Shown: piece by piece, positions 1 to 7,749 of the stretch | Layout: each line of letters starts with the position of its first letter | How positions within the stretch are numbered: the first letter of the stretch is position 1 | Assembly: GCA_964633225.1 (NCBI GenBank) | Contig: CAZWFQ010000030.1 | Coordinates: 1-41,252 of the forward strand | Source of the DNA: JAKQIM01 sp964633225 | GTDB taxonomy: Bacteria > Chloroflexota > Anaerolineae > Anaerolineales > UBA4823 | Direction: 5' to 3' | Length of the DNA stretch: 41,252 nt | The notes under the pieces: generated by a model | The model's database searches: none | Told to the model about the DNA's origin: nothing | Seen by the model: the letters and a program-made list of their open reading frames with translations, nothing else | Position numbers and translations under genes: made by a program

Positions 1-304
1 CTGCGCCATCGAAGTCGAGGGCTGCGGCAAGGACGGTGCCTTTGGTGAGGCGGGGGTATTCGGCGCCAACGAAGTTGGCGCGATTGAACTCTGCCGGCAC
101 GTTGCTGTCGCCGATCGAAGCGCTGGCGAGGTAGGCGTCTGCGGTGGTGGTGTTGCCGATGGTGAGCAGGCCATTGTTGGCATTTGAGCCAACCGCGGAA
201 ACGTGCAGGATGGTGCAATCCACTGGCACGGTGAAGACCACTGAGATGTTAGCGGCCAGGGTGCCGGGGACGTGGACGGTGTGGGTGAACATATTACCTA
301 GCAT
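1..304 (-). CDS. Small phage-like structural protein, partial (paralogue A)
   Basis: The gene is read leftwards from an ATG at 304 and runs off the window edge, so only about 101 residues are visible. An AGGAG ribosome binding site lies just upstream. The protein is clearly paralogous to its upstream neighbour (377-730): both begin MLGN, both carry the block HVSAVGSNANN, and both share a GxEYP motif followed by an hxhLDaDG-like motif. The composition (short, rich in Val, Thr, Ala and Asn) suggests a beta-rich fold. It lies directly downstream of a major capsid gene, where phages often encode head decoration or head-completion proteins. That role is inferred from position only; I do not recognise the family. 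Confidence 0.6.
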   Translation of the reverse strand, partial: MLGNMFTHTVHVPGTLAANISVVFTVPVDCTILHVSAVGSNANNGLLTIGNTTTADAYLASASIGDSNVPAEFNRANFVGAEYPRLTKGTVLAAALDFDGA

Positions 305-321
305 TGATTTTTCTCCTTTGG

Positions 322-359
322 GTGACCGTCAGGTCACATGGGTGACCAGCAGGTCACCC
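322..359 (-). repeat. Two tandem GGTGACC/GGTCACC hairpins
   Basis: Positions 340-347 (GGGTGACC) and 352-359 (GGTCACCC) form an 8-bp perfect stem with a 4-base loop. Positions 322-327 and 332-337 form a second 6-bp stem from the same sequence. The pair sits between the stop of the 377-730 gene and the ribosome binding site of the next gene. No U-tract follows on the minus strand, so RNA processing or stability, or weak termination, are all possible. Confidence 0.55.
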
Positions 360-376
360 TTACATGGGTGTGGTGG

Positions 377-730
377 TCAGCCTTCTAAGAAGGTGTAGAC
401 CACCGAGAAATTTTGAACGGCAGTGCCACTGGAGCCGTCATAATCCAGGACGGCGACAATGGTATCTGTGCCGGCGAAGTGCGGATACTCGCCGCCGATG
501 AAATCTTCACGAGCAATCACGGCCGGCGTGCCGCTGTCGCCAACGTCTACAACCTTGGTAACTGCGGTGGTGCCGTTGCGGTAGACCGTGAGGGTGGCAT
601 TATTGGCGTTTGAGCCAACCGCGGATACATGGATCAGGGTGCAGGGCTTATAGGGCGTGAACGTGAACGTAGAGTTGGCGGCTGCTGTGCCTGGGGTGTG
701 GTTGGTGACTGTGAACGCATTACCGAGCAT
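377..730 (-). CDS. Small phage-like structural protein (paralogue B)
   Basis: This is a 117-residue protein starting at an ATG at 730, with an AAGGAG ribosome binding site 7 bases upstream. It has no signal peptide or membrane segment and is rich in Thr, Val, Asn and Ala, consistent with a beta-sandwich. It is the complete copy of a tandem pair with the truncated gene 1-304; the conserved HVSAVGSNANN block lies near residue 35. It follows the major capsid gene by 63 bases, the usual place for a decoration, head-completion or head-fibre protein. The paralogy is seen directly; the virion role is inferred from position. Its function is otherwise unknown. Confidence 0.65.
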   Translation of the reverse strand: MLGNAFTVTNHTPGTAAANSTFTFTPYKPCTLIHVSAVGSNANNATLTVYRNGTTAVTKVVDVGDSGTPAVIAREDFIGGEYPHFAGTDTIVAVLDYDGSSGTAVQNFSVVYTFLEG

Positions 731-743
731 GAAGCTCTCCTTT

Positions 744-786
744 TAGGTTTAAAGCCAACGAAGTAGATTCGTTGGCTTTAAACCTA
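744..786 (-). repeat. Perfect 19-bp inverted repeat between capsid and paralogue B genes
   Basis: The arms are 744-762 and 768-786 (core AGGTTTAAAGCCAACGAA and its complement), with a 5-base loop at 763-767. The repeat begins 7 bases beyond the capsid stop codon and abuts the AAGGAG of the next gene. There is no T-run on the minus strand after the stem, so it is not a textbook intrinsic terminator. It could protect the 3' end of the capsid mRNA or uncouple expression of the two genes. Confidence 0.7.
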
Positions 787-793
787 GATTTGA

Positions 794-2053
794 TTAGGCG
801 ACGTTGCGCTTGCCAATGCCGCGATAGGTGGCGACGCCATAGGCGAACTGGTCACGGATCTTGATCGGCAGGGTATCGTTGGTGAACAAGAGGCCTGCGC
901 TCTCTGAGGCTGCCGTGAACAACTCGGGGGCGGGGTGGGTGCGGCCGCCTGGGTTGTTGGCGTAAGCCATGCAGATAATGGGGGCGATCATGGGGTCGGC
1001 GAGGTAAGCCCAATCGTTTGTGTCGGTGAATTCTGGCACGGCAACGGGGATGGGGCGAGGATCACCGGGGCGGTCCATGGCATAAGGGTTCACGTCCAGG
1101 AAACCGGTAGTTGAGCCTTCACCCGGGCGGCCACCTGCGCCAGCGCCATACCCGAAGTCAATCAGGGCCTGGTCGTACAGGTCGGCTGGCACTAACAAGA
1201 ACTTGGGGAAAAGCATCTGGCGCTTGGAAGAGCCCAGCTCGGTTTGCTTGGCGCATTCCAGGCGGGCTGCCTTCCAGGCGGCCCACGAGTAAGCGGTGGT
1301 GGCCAGGTTGCCATGGTTGGCGGTATGGAATAAAGCCGTGCTGTCTTGGTCGAGGGTGGGGCCAACACCAGCATTGGCGGTGAAGATTGAAGCGATGGCT
1401 GCCGAGCGGGTCTGGATGGCAGAGGTAACCAGGGCGCGGGGGATGGCTTGCAGCACACCGATAGCGGAGTTGCGCAGCATCTTGTCGGTGATGCCCACAT
1501 ACCCGCCATACTTGACGAAGCTGTCGCTTTCTTTGGTGTCGGCGACGGTAAGCTCGGTGTAGGCGGCGCCCTCAGCGACCACTGGCAGGTTGGCGATGCC
1601 GCCGAACTGGATCCAAGCCATGTCTTGCAACGTGCCATCGGTGGGCTGGACCGCAACGAGGGGTTCATACCAGCGATAATGCACCAGGCGGGCGTACAGC
1701 TCGACGATGACCTTATTCATGGCATTTGCGGCCAGGTCGGCGAGCGTGGTGGTGGAAGCGGAAGCAAAGGCGTACTCGGGACGGAAGACACCGTGCCATT
1801 CGATATCACCGGTGAGCAGGCGATACAGGTTATCTGTGCGGCGCAGCTCTGGCGTGGGCAGGTTGGCGCCACTGGCGCCAAAGATCCAATCGAAGGCATT
1901 GGTGAAGTGATCCAGGCCTGACTGGCCCAGCGTAATGCGGCTGCCGTTGTTGCCCCTGGGAGCGGGGCCGGCAAGCTGGACGGTTTGCGCGGTGATGGCG
2001 CGCTCCAGGTTGGCGATGCGCTGGGCGATTGCATCAATGGCGTTTGCTGACAC
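794..2053 (-). CDS. Phage major capsid protein, 5' end lost in the assembly gap
   Basis: About 419 residues are visible, ending with a normal stop at 794; the start lies in or beyond the 100-N gap. The first residues after the gap form a heptad-like helix (SANAIDAIAQRIANLERAIT), as expected for a scaffold or delta domain in front of a capsid domain. The body carries the block LFHTANHGNL, similar to the LFHADHGNL block I associate with capsid proteins of Mu-like and related phages. The protein is long, soluble and without transmembrane segments, and it lies directly downstream of a prohead-protease-like gene, as is standard in head modules. A possible true start is the ATG at 2162, which has a strong AAGGAG, if the gap proves short and in frame. 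The capsid call rests on motif and gene order. Confidence 0.72.
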   Translation of the reverse strand: MSANAIDAIAQRIANLERAITAQTVQLAGPAPRGNNGSRITLGQSGLDHFTNAFDWIFGASGANLPTPELRRTDNLYRLLTGDIEWHGVFRPEYAFASASTTTLADLAANAMNKVIVELYARLVHYRWYEPLVAVQPTDGTLQDMAWIQFGGIANLPVVAEGAAYTELTVADTKESDSFVKYGGYVGITDKMLRNSAIGVLQAIPRALVTSAIQTRSAAIASIFTANAGVGPTLDQDSTALFHTANHGNLATTAYSWAAWKAARLECAKQTELGSSKRQMLFPKFLLVPADLYDQALIDFGYGAGAGGRPGEGSTTGFLDVNPYAMDRPGDPRPIPVAVPEFTDTNDWAYLADPMIAPIICMAYANNPGGRTHPAPELFTAASESAGLLFTNDTLPIKIRDQFAYGVATYRGIGKRNVA

Positions 2054-2153
2054 NNNNNNNNNNNNNNNNNNNNNNNNNNNNNNNNNNNNNNNNNNNNNNN
2101 NNNNNNNNNNNNNNNNNNNNNNNNNNNNNNNNNNNNNNNNNNNNNNNNNNNNN
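2054..2153. other. Assembly gap of 100 N
   Basis: Exactly 100 undetermined bases. This number is the common placeholder for a gap of unknown size, so the true distance between the protease and capsid fragments is not known and reading frames cannot be carried across it. Confidence 0.95.
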
Positions 2154-2690
2154 TTCGGACATTTGATATTCTCCTTGAGGGTGGGGCTGGTTGAAAAGAC
2201 CAGCAGGATTGAGGGCCGGCTCGTCGACGAGATCGGCTGAATAAAAGGCAGTGATGCGGGCGGCGGGGAGTTGATTTTGAACGGGTTCAAGGTCGAGATC
2301 GACGACAACCGAGAGGCCAAGGGCGGCGGGGTCTTCAGCCGCCAGGCTGAGGACGTAAGCCCGCAGGTCTCCTGCGGGCGAACGGCTGGCGCTCTGCGCC
2401 AAGTGCAGGTCTCCCACCAGCTTGTCACCATCCAGGCGAAGATCACGAACACGGCCCAGGTAAGTACCAAGGCCATCTGACAACATAGAGGGATGGGTGA
2501 AGCGAGATTTGATGCCCCGGGTTTGCGGGGCTGCCAGGTTGAGCATGTTATGGAGGCTGACGGCGTCGAACTGTAGACTGTGACCAGCCGCCTGCCCTAC
2601 TTGGGCGAGGGACACACCGCGGATAATGCCGGCGTCGGCGTCTACCTGGGGGGGTGAATCAGATTGTGCAGCACGGAATGATTGAGGCAT
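2154..2690 (-). CDS. Prohead protease/scaffold-like protein, 3' end in the gap
   Basis: The start is an ATG at 2690 with AAAGGAG about 9 bases upstream; a longer reading frame to 2828 lacks a ribosome binding site. The 179 visible residues contain the block SRFTHPS followed by GLGTYLGRV, then the block GLSVVVD. These look like the His and Ser regions of phage prohead proteases, in the family's order. The segment SADLVDEPALNPAGLF resembles the DLVDxPA motif that ends the protease domain in many such proteins. The last codons before the gap are ATG TCC GAA, in frame and preceded by AAGGAG, suggesting an internal start for a nested scaffold or for a fused capsid. The family assignment is by motif and position. 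Confidence 0.62.
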
Positions 2691-2840
2691 GGGCAAGGCT
2701 CCTTTTGTGGGGGTGAAATTCCCAGAAGCCCCGCCTGGCACAGGCTGCGCGTCGAATCCCCTGGCAAGAGAACAACAGTGATGTGGGCGCTGCGCTGCCG
2801 CAGGATTGGCGCGTCGGATAGACCGCACGCCGGTGCTGTG

Positions 2841-2874
2841 TGCTAGCGTTTTACACTGGCGTAAAACGCCAGCA
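2841..2874. repeat. Hairpin with 14-base arms in the leader
   Basis: The arms 2841-2854 and 2861-2874 pair except for one mismatch (2845 with 2870). The 9-bp inner stem is GCGTTTTAC / GTAAAACGC, with a 6-base loop. It lies in the untranslated stretch before the protease gene and could be a leader structure, a recombination or operator site, or a terminator. Confidence 0.6.
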
Positions 2875-2918
2875 TATATTGCCCATCACTTTTGTTTACG
2901 CAACCCGTGCCAGGGGGA

Positions 2919-2935
2919 ACCGATCTGGGATCGGT
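2919..2935. repeat. Small GC-rich hairpin
   Basis: ACCGATC (2919-2925) and GATCGGT (2929-2935) form a 7-bp perfect stem with a 3-base loop. It lies about 80 bases beyond the end of the HD-GYP gene and could be its terminator, or part of the protease leader. Confidence 0.5.
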
Positions 2936-2965
2936 GCGGACGAGGAATCATCCGCTTCTGGAATC

Positions 2966-2993
2966 ATTATAGCAAGAGTTTTTGATTCCACAA
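2966..2993 (-). promoter_or_regulatory. Minus-strand promoter, TATAAT with TTGTGG
   Basis: On the minus strand, a perfect TATAAT (2966-2971) lies 16 bases from TTGTGG (2988-2993). It points at the phage-like protease gene. The local sequence TTGCTATAAT is also found at the minus-strand promoter near 12088, suggesting use of host sigma factor. Confidence 0.5.
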
Positions 2994-3018
2994 GAGGTAA
3001 TTAGAAAATATGTTCTGT

Positions 3019-4134
3019 TTAATCTTGGTGGGCGTGGTAGATTTCGATCACGCTGCTTTGCTGCCGCAAGAAGAGGTCGGCAAAATAGGGATCGAAGTGC
3101 TCGCCGGTCTCGTTCTGCACCAGCTCAAAGGCTTCTTCGAGCGGCCAGGCGGCCTTGTAGGGCCGGGGTGAGGTGACGGCGTCAAAGACATCTGCCAGGG
3201 CCAGCAGGCGCCCCACCAGGGGGATATCTTCTTTGGCCAACCGGTTCGGATAGCCCTGCCCGTTCCAGCGCTCGTGGTGGTAAAGGCAGCCCAGGCGGGC
3301 GGTGCGCATCAGCTCTGAGGGGTGCTCGCCGATGATCTGGGCGCCGATCTCGGCATGCTGGCGCATGGTGCGCATCTCTTCCGTGTCCAGCGGGCCGGGC
3401 TTGCGCAAGATCTGGTCGGGGATGCCGATCTTGCCGATATCGTGCAGGGGGGCCACGGTGTAATACAGCTCGGCTGTTTCGGCATCCAGCCCTGCCGCCA
3501 GGGCCAGCAGGCGCACGTACTGCGAGACGCGCTCAACGTGTTGGCCGGTCTCTTTATCGCGCACCTCAGCCGCCCGCCCAAGCTGCCGGATCACCTCGTA
3601 GCGGGTGGTTTGCAGCTCGGTCGAGCGCTGCTCCAGCTCCAGGGTGCGCTGGCGGACCATTTCTTCCAGGCCGGTGTTCAATCGCATCACCTGGGTGTTG
3701 AGCACCGAAAGCTGTTGGACGTTTTCCAGCAGCTTCAGGCGCTGGTGGTACAGCTCAATAAAAACTTTGACCTTGCTGAGCAAGATCTCGGGGATGAAAG
3801 GCTTGCTCATAAAATCTACCGCGCCGCTCTCATAGGCCTTGCGGTGATGGTAATCGTCTGAGAAGACCGCGCTGACGAAGATGACCGGCAGGGTGGCGGT
3901 GGCGGGGTTGCCGCGCAGCAGCTCAACCAGCTCGTAGCCATCCATCTCAGGCATTTGCACGTCCACAATTGCCAGGCAAAAGTCGTGCTCGAGCGTGAGC
4001 GCCAGGGCCTCATTGCCCGAAGAGGCTTGCAGCACTTGCACCTCCATTTGGCTCAGCAAGCGCTGCAGGGTAAACAGGTTCTCTGGGCGGTCATCAACGA
4101 TCAAGATCTTGGTGGCGGCAGTTGGTGTGTTCAT
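3019..4134 (-). CDS. Response regulator with HD-GYP domain (predicted c-di-GMP phosphodiesterase)
   Basis: 371 residues. The start is the ATG at 4134, which has GGGGAAGAG just upstream; the in-frame ATG at 4149 has none. Residues 9-125 are a receiver domain with the acidic pair D14/D15, phosphoacceptor D58 (VDVQMPEMDG) and K111. A coiled coil follows (about 125-185). The HD-GYP domain (about 190-360) keeps HDIGKIG (H231, D232), HHERWNGQGYP and later GRLLALADVFDA, so both the metal ligands and the GYP signature are intact. HD-GYP proteins of the RpfG type hydrolyse cyclic di-GMP, so phosphorylation by the adjacent kinase probably controls a second-messenger output. It is the last gene of the operon and lies 18 bases downstream of the hybrid kinase. 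Confidence 0.92.
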   Translation of the reverse strand: MNTPTAATKILIVDDRPENLFTLQRLLSQMEVQVLQASSGNEALALTLEHDFCLAIVDVQMPEMDGYELVELLRGNPATATLPVIFVSAVFSDDYHHRKAYESGAVDFMSKPFIPEILLSKVKVFIELYHQRLKLLENVQQLSVLNTQVMRLNTGLEEMVRQRTLELEQRSTELQTTRYEVIRQLGRAAEVRDKETGQHVERVSQYVRLLALAAGLDAETAELYYTVAPLHDIGKIGIPDQILRKPGPLDTEEMRTMRQHAEIGAQIIGEHPSELMRTARLGCLYHHERWNGQGYPNRLAKEDIPLVGRLLALADVFDAVTSPRPYKAAWPLEEAFELVQNETGEHFDPYFADLFLRQQSSVIEIYHAHQD

Positions 4135-4152
4135 GTGTCTCTTCCCCATCGA

Positions 4153-7100
4153 TCATTGATAGAGCCAGACGCGCAGCATGGAAAAGAGCCGCTCGGCATC
4201 CACTGGCTTGGCAAGGTAATCGCTGGCACCGGCTTGCATGCACTTCTCTTTGTCGCCCTTCATGGCTTTGGCAGTCAAGGCCAACACCGGCAGGCTGCGG
4301 AAGCGCTCTTGGGCACGGATGCGCCGGGTGGCCTCGTAGCCATCCATCTCAGGCATCATGATATCCATCAGCACCAGGTCCACCGGCTGGGTCTGGGGGT
4401 CGCTTTCGGCGCTTTCGAGCATCTCCAATGCCTTCTGGCCGCTGCGGGCGATGCTGACCTTGAGGCCCTTGCCGCTCAGCAAGCGTGAAAGGGCGAAGGC
4501 ATTGCGCATATCGTCATCCACCACCAGCACATGCTTACCGGCATAGACCGCATCCCGGTCGTGCAGGTTGGCGGCGGGGCGCTGCTTCTCGGCGGGCATA
4601 CCGGCGACCACGCGGTGCAAGAAGATGGCGGTTTCGTCCAGCAGGCGCTCTGGCGATTTGAGGCCCTTGATGATGACGCTGTCGGCATACTTCATCAGCC
4701 GGGCGTTGTCTTCTTCACTCAGGGGCTGGTCGGTGCAGACGATCACCGGACAGTGCGGGATATTCTCCTCGGCGTCAATGCGGTTGAGCAGGTCGAAGCC
4801 GCTCATATCCGGCAGGGTCAGGTCGAGGATCATGCAGTCAAAGGCGTGCAGGCGCAGCAGATCCAGGGCGGCCTGGCCGCTGGGGGCCTCGCTGACCTTG
4901 ACATCAGACCCGCCCAACAGCTCGCGCACGCTGTGGCGCAGGCTGGGATCATCTTCGATCACCAGCAGGTTCTTGATGCTGTGGGCCATCAGGCCCTCGA
5001 TTTTTTGGAAGACCTTATCCAGGGCTTCCTGGCTGGCGGGTTTGGTCAAGAAGCCCACCGCCCCACGCTGGTAAGCCTCCAGCGTTTCTTCAGAAGCCGA
5101 GAGGATGTGAACCGGGATGTGGCGGCGCTCGGGGTCTTGCTTGAGTTGTTCCAGCACCTGCCAGCCGTCCATGCCCGGCAGCTTGAGGTCAAGCAAAATG
5201 GCATCTGGGGTATACTCGGCTGCCATTTGCAAGCCGCTTTCACCATCCGGCGCCAGCAGGCATTTGAAGTCCTTTTTGTGGGCGTAATTGTACAACAGGC
5301 GGGCAAAGTTGGGGTCGTCTTCGATCACCAGCAGGATGCGATCGCCTTTGCGCAAGTGCTGGCGGTCGTCGCTGGCAAGGGGTTGGGCTGGCGTGGGGCG
5401 GGGGGCCGGCAGCGCTCCGCCTGACGGAAGCTCTCTATCCGCCGGATGCTCTCTATCCGCCGGATGCTCTGTACCCGCCGGATGCTTTTCGTCTGCACTG
5501 TGTCGTTCTGGCAGGTAGAGGTTAAAGGTGGACCCTTTGCCCGGCTGGCTTTGCAGCGTGATGGTGCCGCCCAGCTTGGTAGCCAGCTCGCGCGAGATGG
5601 TCAGTCCCAGCCCGGTGCCGCCGTAGCGCCGGCTGGTTGAGCCATCGGCCTGTTGGAAGGCCTCAAAGACCCGCTGCTGCTCTTCGGGGGTCATGCCAAT
5701 GCCCGTATCCGCCACGCGGAAGGCGATCAGTGGGCTGTTGGCGGCCAAATTGGCCAGCATGGCTTGCTCTTTGGCGTTGGGGCGCTCGATCAAGAGACGC
5801 ACACTGCCCTGGCTGGTGAATTTGATGGCGTTGCTGATCAGGTTTTTCAGCACCTGCTGGGTGCGCAGTTGGTCGCTTTCAATGCTATCCGGCAGGCCGG
5901 GTTCGATGAAGGTCGTGAAATCCAGGCCGCGCTCCACGGCCACGTGCTCAAATTGGCTGCGCATGGCATCGGCCAGGCTGGCCAGGCTCATGTTGGTAAA
6001 TTCAAATAGCATCTTGCCGGCCTCAACTTTGGCCAGGTCCAGGATTTCGTTGATCAGGGCCAGCAGGTCGTTGCCAGAATGGTAGATAATGTTGGCTGAT
6101 TCAACTTGTTCTTTGGTCAGGTTGCCGTCATTGTTGTCGGCCAGGATGCGCGCCAGGATCAACAGGCTGGAGAGGGGCGTGCGCAGCTCATGCGACATAT
6201 TGGCCAGGAATTCAGATTTATAGCGGCTGGCCTGGGCCAGCTCTTCGGCCTTGCGTTCCAGGGCTTGCTGGGCTTGTTTGAGCTCCAGGTTCTGGTGATT
6301 GAGGATGGCGCGCTGTTCCTGTAAGATGGATGCTTTTTCTTCCAGCTCGGTATTGGCATTTTCCAGGGCGCTCTGCTGAGCCACCAGGCGCTGCTGCGAG
6401 GCCTGCAAGGTTTGGGTCTGCTGCTGCAGCTCTTCGTTGGTGGCGCGCAGCTCTTCTTCGCGCCAGCTTAGATCGCGGGCCTGTTGTTGGGTTTGAGCCA
6501 GCAAGGCGTTGATGCGCCCGCGGCTTTGGGCGGTGTTGACAGCCACGCCAATGATATCCAGGGCGCTGTTCAGCATCTCCATCTGGTCGGCCTGGTAGCC
6601 GGTGAGGGTGGCGCATTCGACCACGCCCAAGACCTTCCCGTTGAACAGGAAGGGTGCGGCGATGATCTGGCGCGCCGGGGCCTCGAGCAGGCTGGTTTGC
6701 ATGGGCAGGTAATCGGCGGGTGGGTAGCGCAGCGTGATGGGCTGGTGTTCAAGCGCCGCCTGCCCTACCAGCCCTTCGCCAACCTGGAACTGGTTGGCCA
6801 GGCCCTTGCGGTGTGTGTAGGCATAGCTGCCGGTGAGCTGCAGGAACGGCGTGCTGCCGGTGGGGCCCAGGCGGCCTTGATTGGTTTCTTCCAGGATATA
6901 GAAGGCCCCCATCTGAGCGCCCAGTGCCAGGCACAGTTGGCGGATCATATTGCGCGCCAGGTTGGGGATATCCTGCTCGCCGCTGGCAGCCTGGGTCAGC
7001 TCTGCCAGGGCTTTGGTATGCCGGGCCTGCACCTCAATCGCCTGGCGGGCAGTTTCGGCTTCCTGGCGGGCTTGCTCAGCGGTGCTGGTGCGCTCAAGCA

Positions 7101-7731
7101 CCTGCGTTTCCAGCGAGGCAAGCACATCTTGCAGTTTTTGGGCGTTACGCGCCTCGTTATAGCGTGCCTGGTCTGAGGCTTGTTTCATACTCCTCAGCAC
7201 CAGGTACACCAACCCGGTGGACTGAACGGTGTGCAAAAACAAGACCAGCAGGCTGCTGAAGGCATCAATTTTGATCGTCTCGTGGAGCAGGTGATTGATC
7301 TCCAACAGGTAGATCCCTGCCATCGCCGCCACGCTCAGCCCGGTGTAAAGCAGCAGCCGGCGCATGCCCAGCAGCAAGCCGGCCATCAGCACCACCACCA
7401 CAAACCCGGCCGATTCGGGGTTCCTCAGCCCGCCAAAAGCAGCCGTCAACACGGTGACGGTCATCCACATACCCAGCACCACCAAGCTGGCCACCAGCCT
7501 GATATGCCCGGCGCGCAGGGCGGTCAGGCCGGCGGTGCACATCAAGATCAAGACGCTGACGATCAATAAAGTCACTTCTGGGTTTGGCAGCCAGAAGCCA
7601 ACCAGCAGCAAGACAAACCAACTGACGATGTAAAACTTCAGGATATTGTTCAACACGCGGGCGGTGTGGGTCTTTTCGCTATCCTCATGGAAGACCGGCG
7701 GGCGGAACCAGGTCAAGAATTGAGTCCACAT
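4153..7731 (-). CDS. Membrane-bound GAF hybrid histidine kinase with three receiver domains
   Basis: 1192 residues; ATG at 7731 with GAGGAG 8 bases upstream. The N-terminal 180 residues hold about six membrane segments, followed by a signalling helix (185-245) and a GAF domain (about 245-405). A long coiled coil (405-505) contains the repeats EELRATNEEL. HisKA has its phosphoacceptor at H514 (NMSHELRTP). HATPase_c has the N box (KNLISNAIKF) and the G boxes (ADTGIGM, YGGTGLGL). A Pro-rich linker (about 742-795) contains a tandem repeat. Three receivers follow with D848, D970 and D1123; the middle one is the most divergent around its final Lys (VIIKG). Receivers on the same chain suggest an internal phosphorelay ending on the neighbouring HD-GYP regulator. 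The input ligand is unknown. Confidence 0.93.
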   Translation of the reverse strand: MWTQFLTWFRPPVFHEDSEKTHTARVLNNILKFYIVSWFVLLLVGFWLPNPEVTLLIVSVLILMCTAGLTALRAGHIRLVASLVVLGMWMTVTVLTAAFGGLRNPESAGFVVVVLMAGLLLGMRRLLLYTGLSVAAMAGIYLLEINHLLHETIKIDAFSSLLVLFLHTVQSTGLVYLVLRSMKQASDQARYNEARNAQKLQDVLASLETQVLERTSTAEQARQEAETARQAIEVQARHTKALAELTQAASGEQDIPNLARNMIRQLCLALGAQMGAFYILEETNQGRLGPTGSTPFLQLTGSYAYTHRKGLANQFQVGEGLVGQAALEHQPITLRYPPADYLPMQTSLLEAPARQIIAAPFLFNGKVLGVVECATLTGYQADQMEMLNSALDIIGVAVNTAQSRGRINALLAQTQQQARDLSWREEELRATNEELQQQTQTLQASQQRLVAQQSALENANTELEEKASILQEQRAILNHQNLELKQAQQALERKAEELAQASRYKSEFLANMSHELRTPLSSLLILARILADNNDGNLTKEQVESANIIYHSGNDLLALINEILDLAKVEAGKMLFEFTNMSLASLADAMRSQFEHVAVERGLDFTTFIEPGLPDSIESDQLRTQQVLKNLISNAIKFTSQGSVRLLIERPNAKEQAMLANLAANSPLIAFRVADTGIGMTPEEQQRVFEAFQQADGSTSRRYGGTGLGLTISRELATKLGGTITLQSQPGKGSTFNLYLPERHSADEKHPAGTEHPADREHPADRELPSGGALPAPRPTPAQPLASDDRQHLRKGDRILLVIEDDPNFARLLYNYAHKKDFKCLLAPDGESGLQMAAEYTPDAILLDLKLPGMDGWQVLEQLKQDPERRHIPVHILSASEETLEAYQRGAVGFLTKPASQEALDKVFQKIEGLMAHSIKNLLVIEDDPSLRHSVRELLGGSDVKVSEAPSGQAALDLLRLHAFDCMILDLTLPDMSGFDLLNRIDAEENIPHCPVIVCTDQPLSEEDNARLMKYADSVIIKGLKSPERLLDETAIFLHRVVAGMPAEKQRPAANLHDRDAVYAGKHVLVVDDDMRNAFALSRLLSGKGLKVSIARSGQKALEMLESAESDPQTQPVDLVLMDIMMPEMDGYEATRRIRAQERFRSLPVLALTAKAMKGDKEKCMQAGASDYLAKPVDAERLFSMLRVWLYQ
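5431..5484. repeat. Three tandem 18-bp repeats inside the kinase gene
   Basis: The unit CTCTCTATCCGCCGGATG occurs at 5431-5448 and 5449-5466 identically, and at 5467-5484 with two substitutions. On the coding strand it encodes repeated EHPADR-type hexapeptides in the linker between the ATPase and the first receiver. In-frame copy-number change would lengthen or shorten the linker without breaking the gene. Confidence 0.9.
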
Positions 7732-7749
7732 AAAGCTTGCTCCTCGGTG

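Larger units (their letters stand above)
2691..3018. other. Gene-free stretch between the phage module and the HD-GYP gene
   Basis: This stretch of 328 bases has no convincing coding frame. It holds a minus-strand promoter (2966-2993), a 7-bp hairpin (2919-2935), a 14-base-arm hairpin with one mismatch (2841-2874), and the ribosome binding site of the protease gene. If the promoter is used, the protease mRNA would carry a leader of about 270 bases containing both hairpins. No tRNA or attachment-site duplication can be shown from this side alone. Confidence 0.6.

Noticed and set aside
794..2476. Continuous capsid frame through the N gap into sequence upstream of 2154
   Set aside because: The frame crosses an unknown-length gap, and the upstream part is in a different frame from the protease gene that has the motifs there.
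2733..2763. GGATTCGACG on the minus strand, like the 5' end of tmRNA, and the facing TCGAATCC on the plus strand, like a tRNA T-loop
   Set aside because: The flanking bases do not form the acceptor or T-stems of tmRNA or tRNA, no CCA-side partner is found, and the position is within the protease leader.
4531..5424. Long plus-strand open frame (297 codons) opposite the hybrid kinase
   Set aside because: It is a shadow of the GC-rich kinase gene: no ribosome binding site, no recognisable domain and fully overlapped by a gene with clear motifs.
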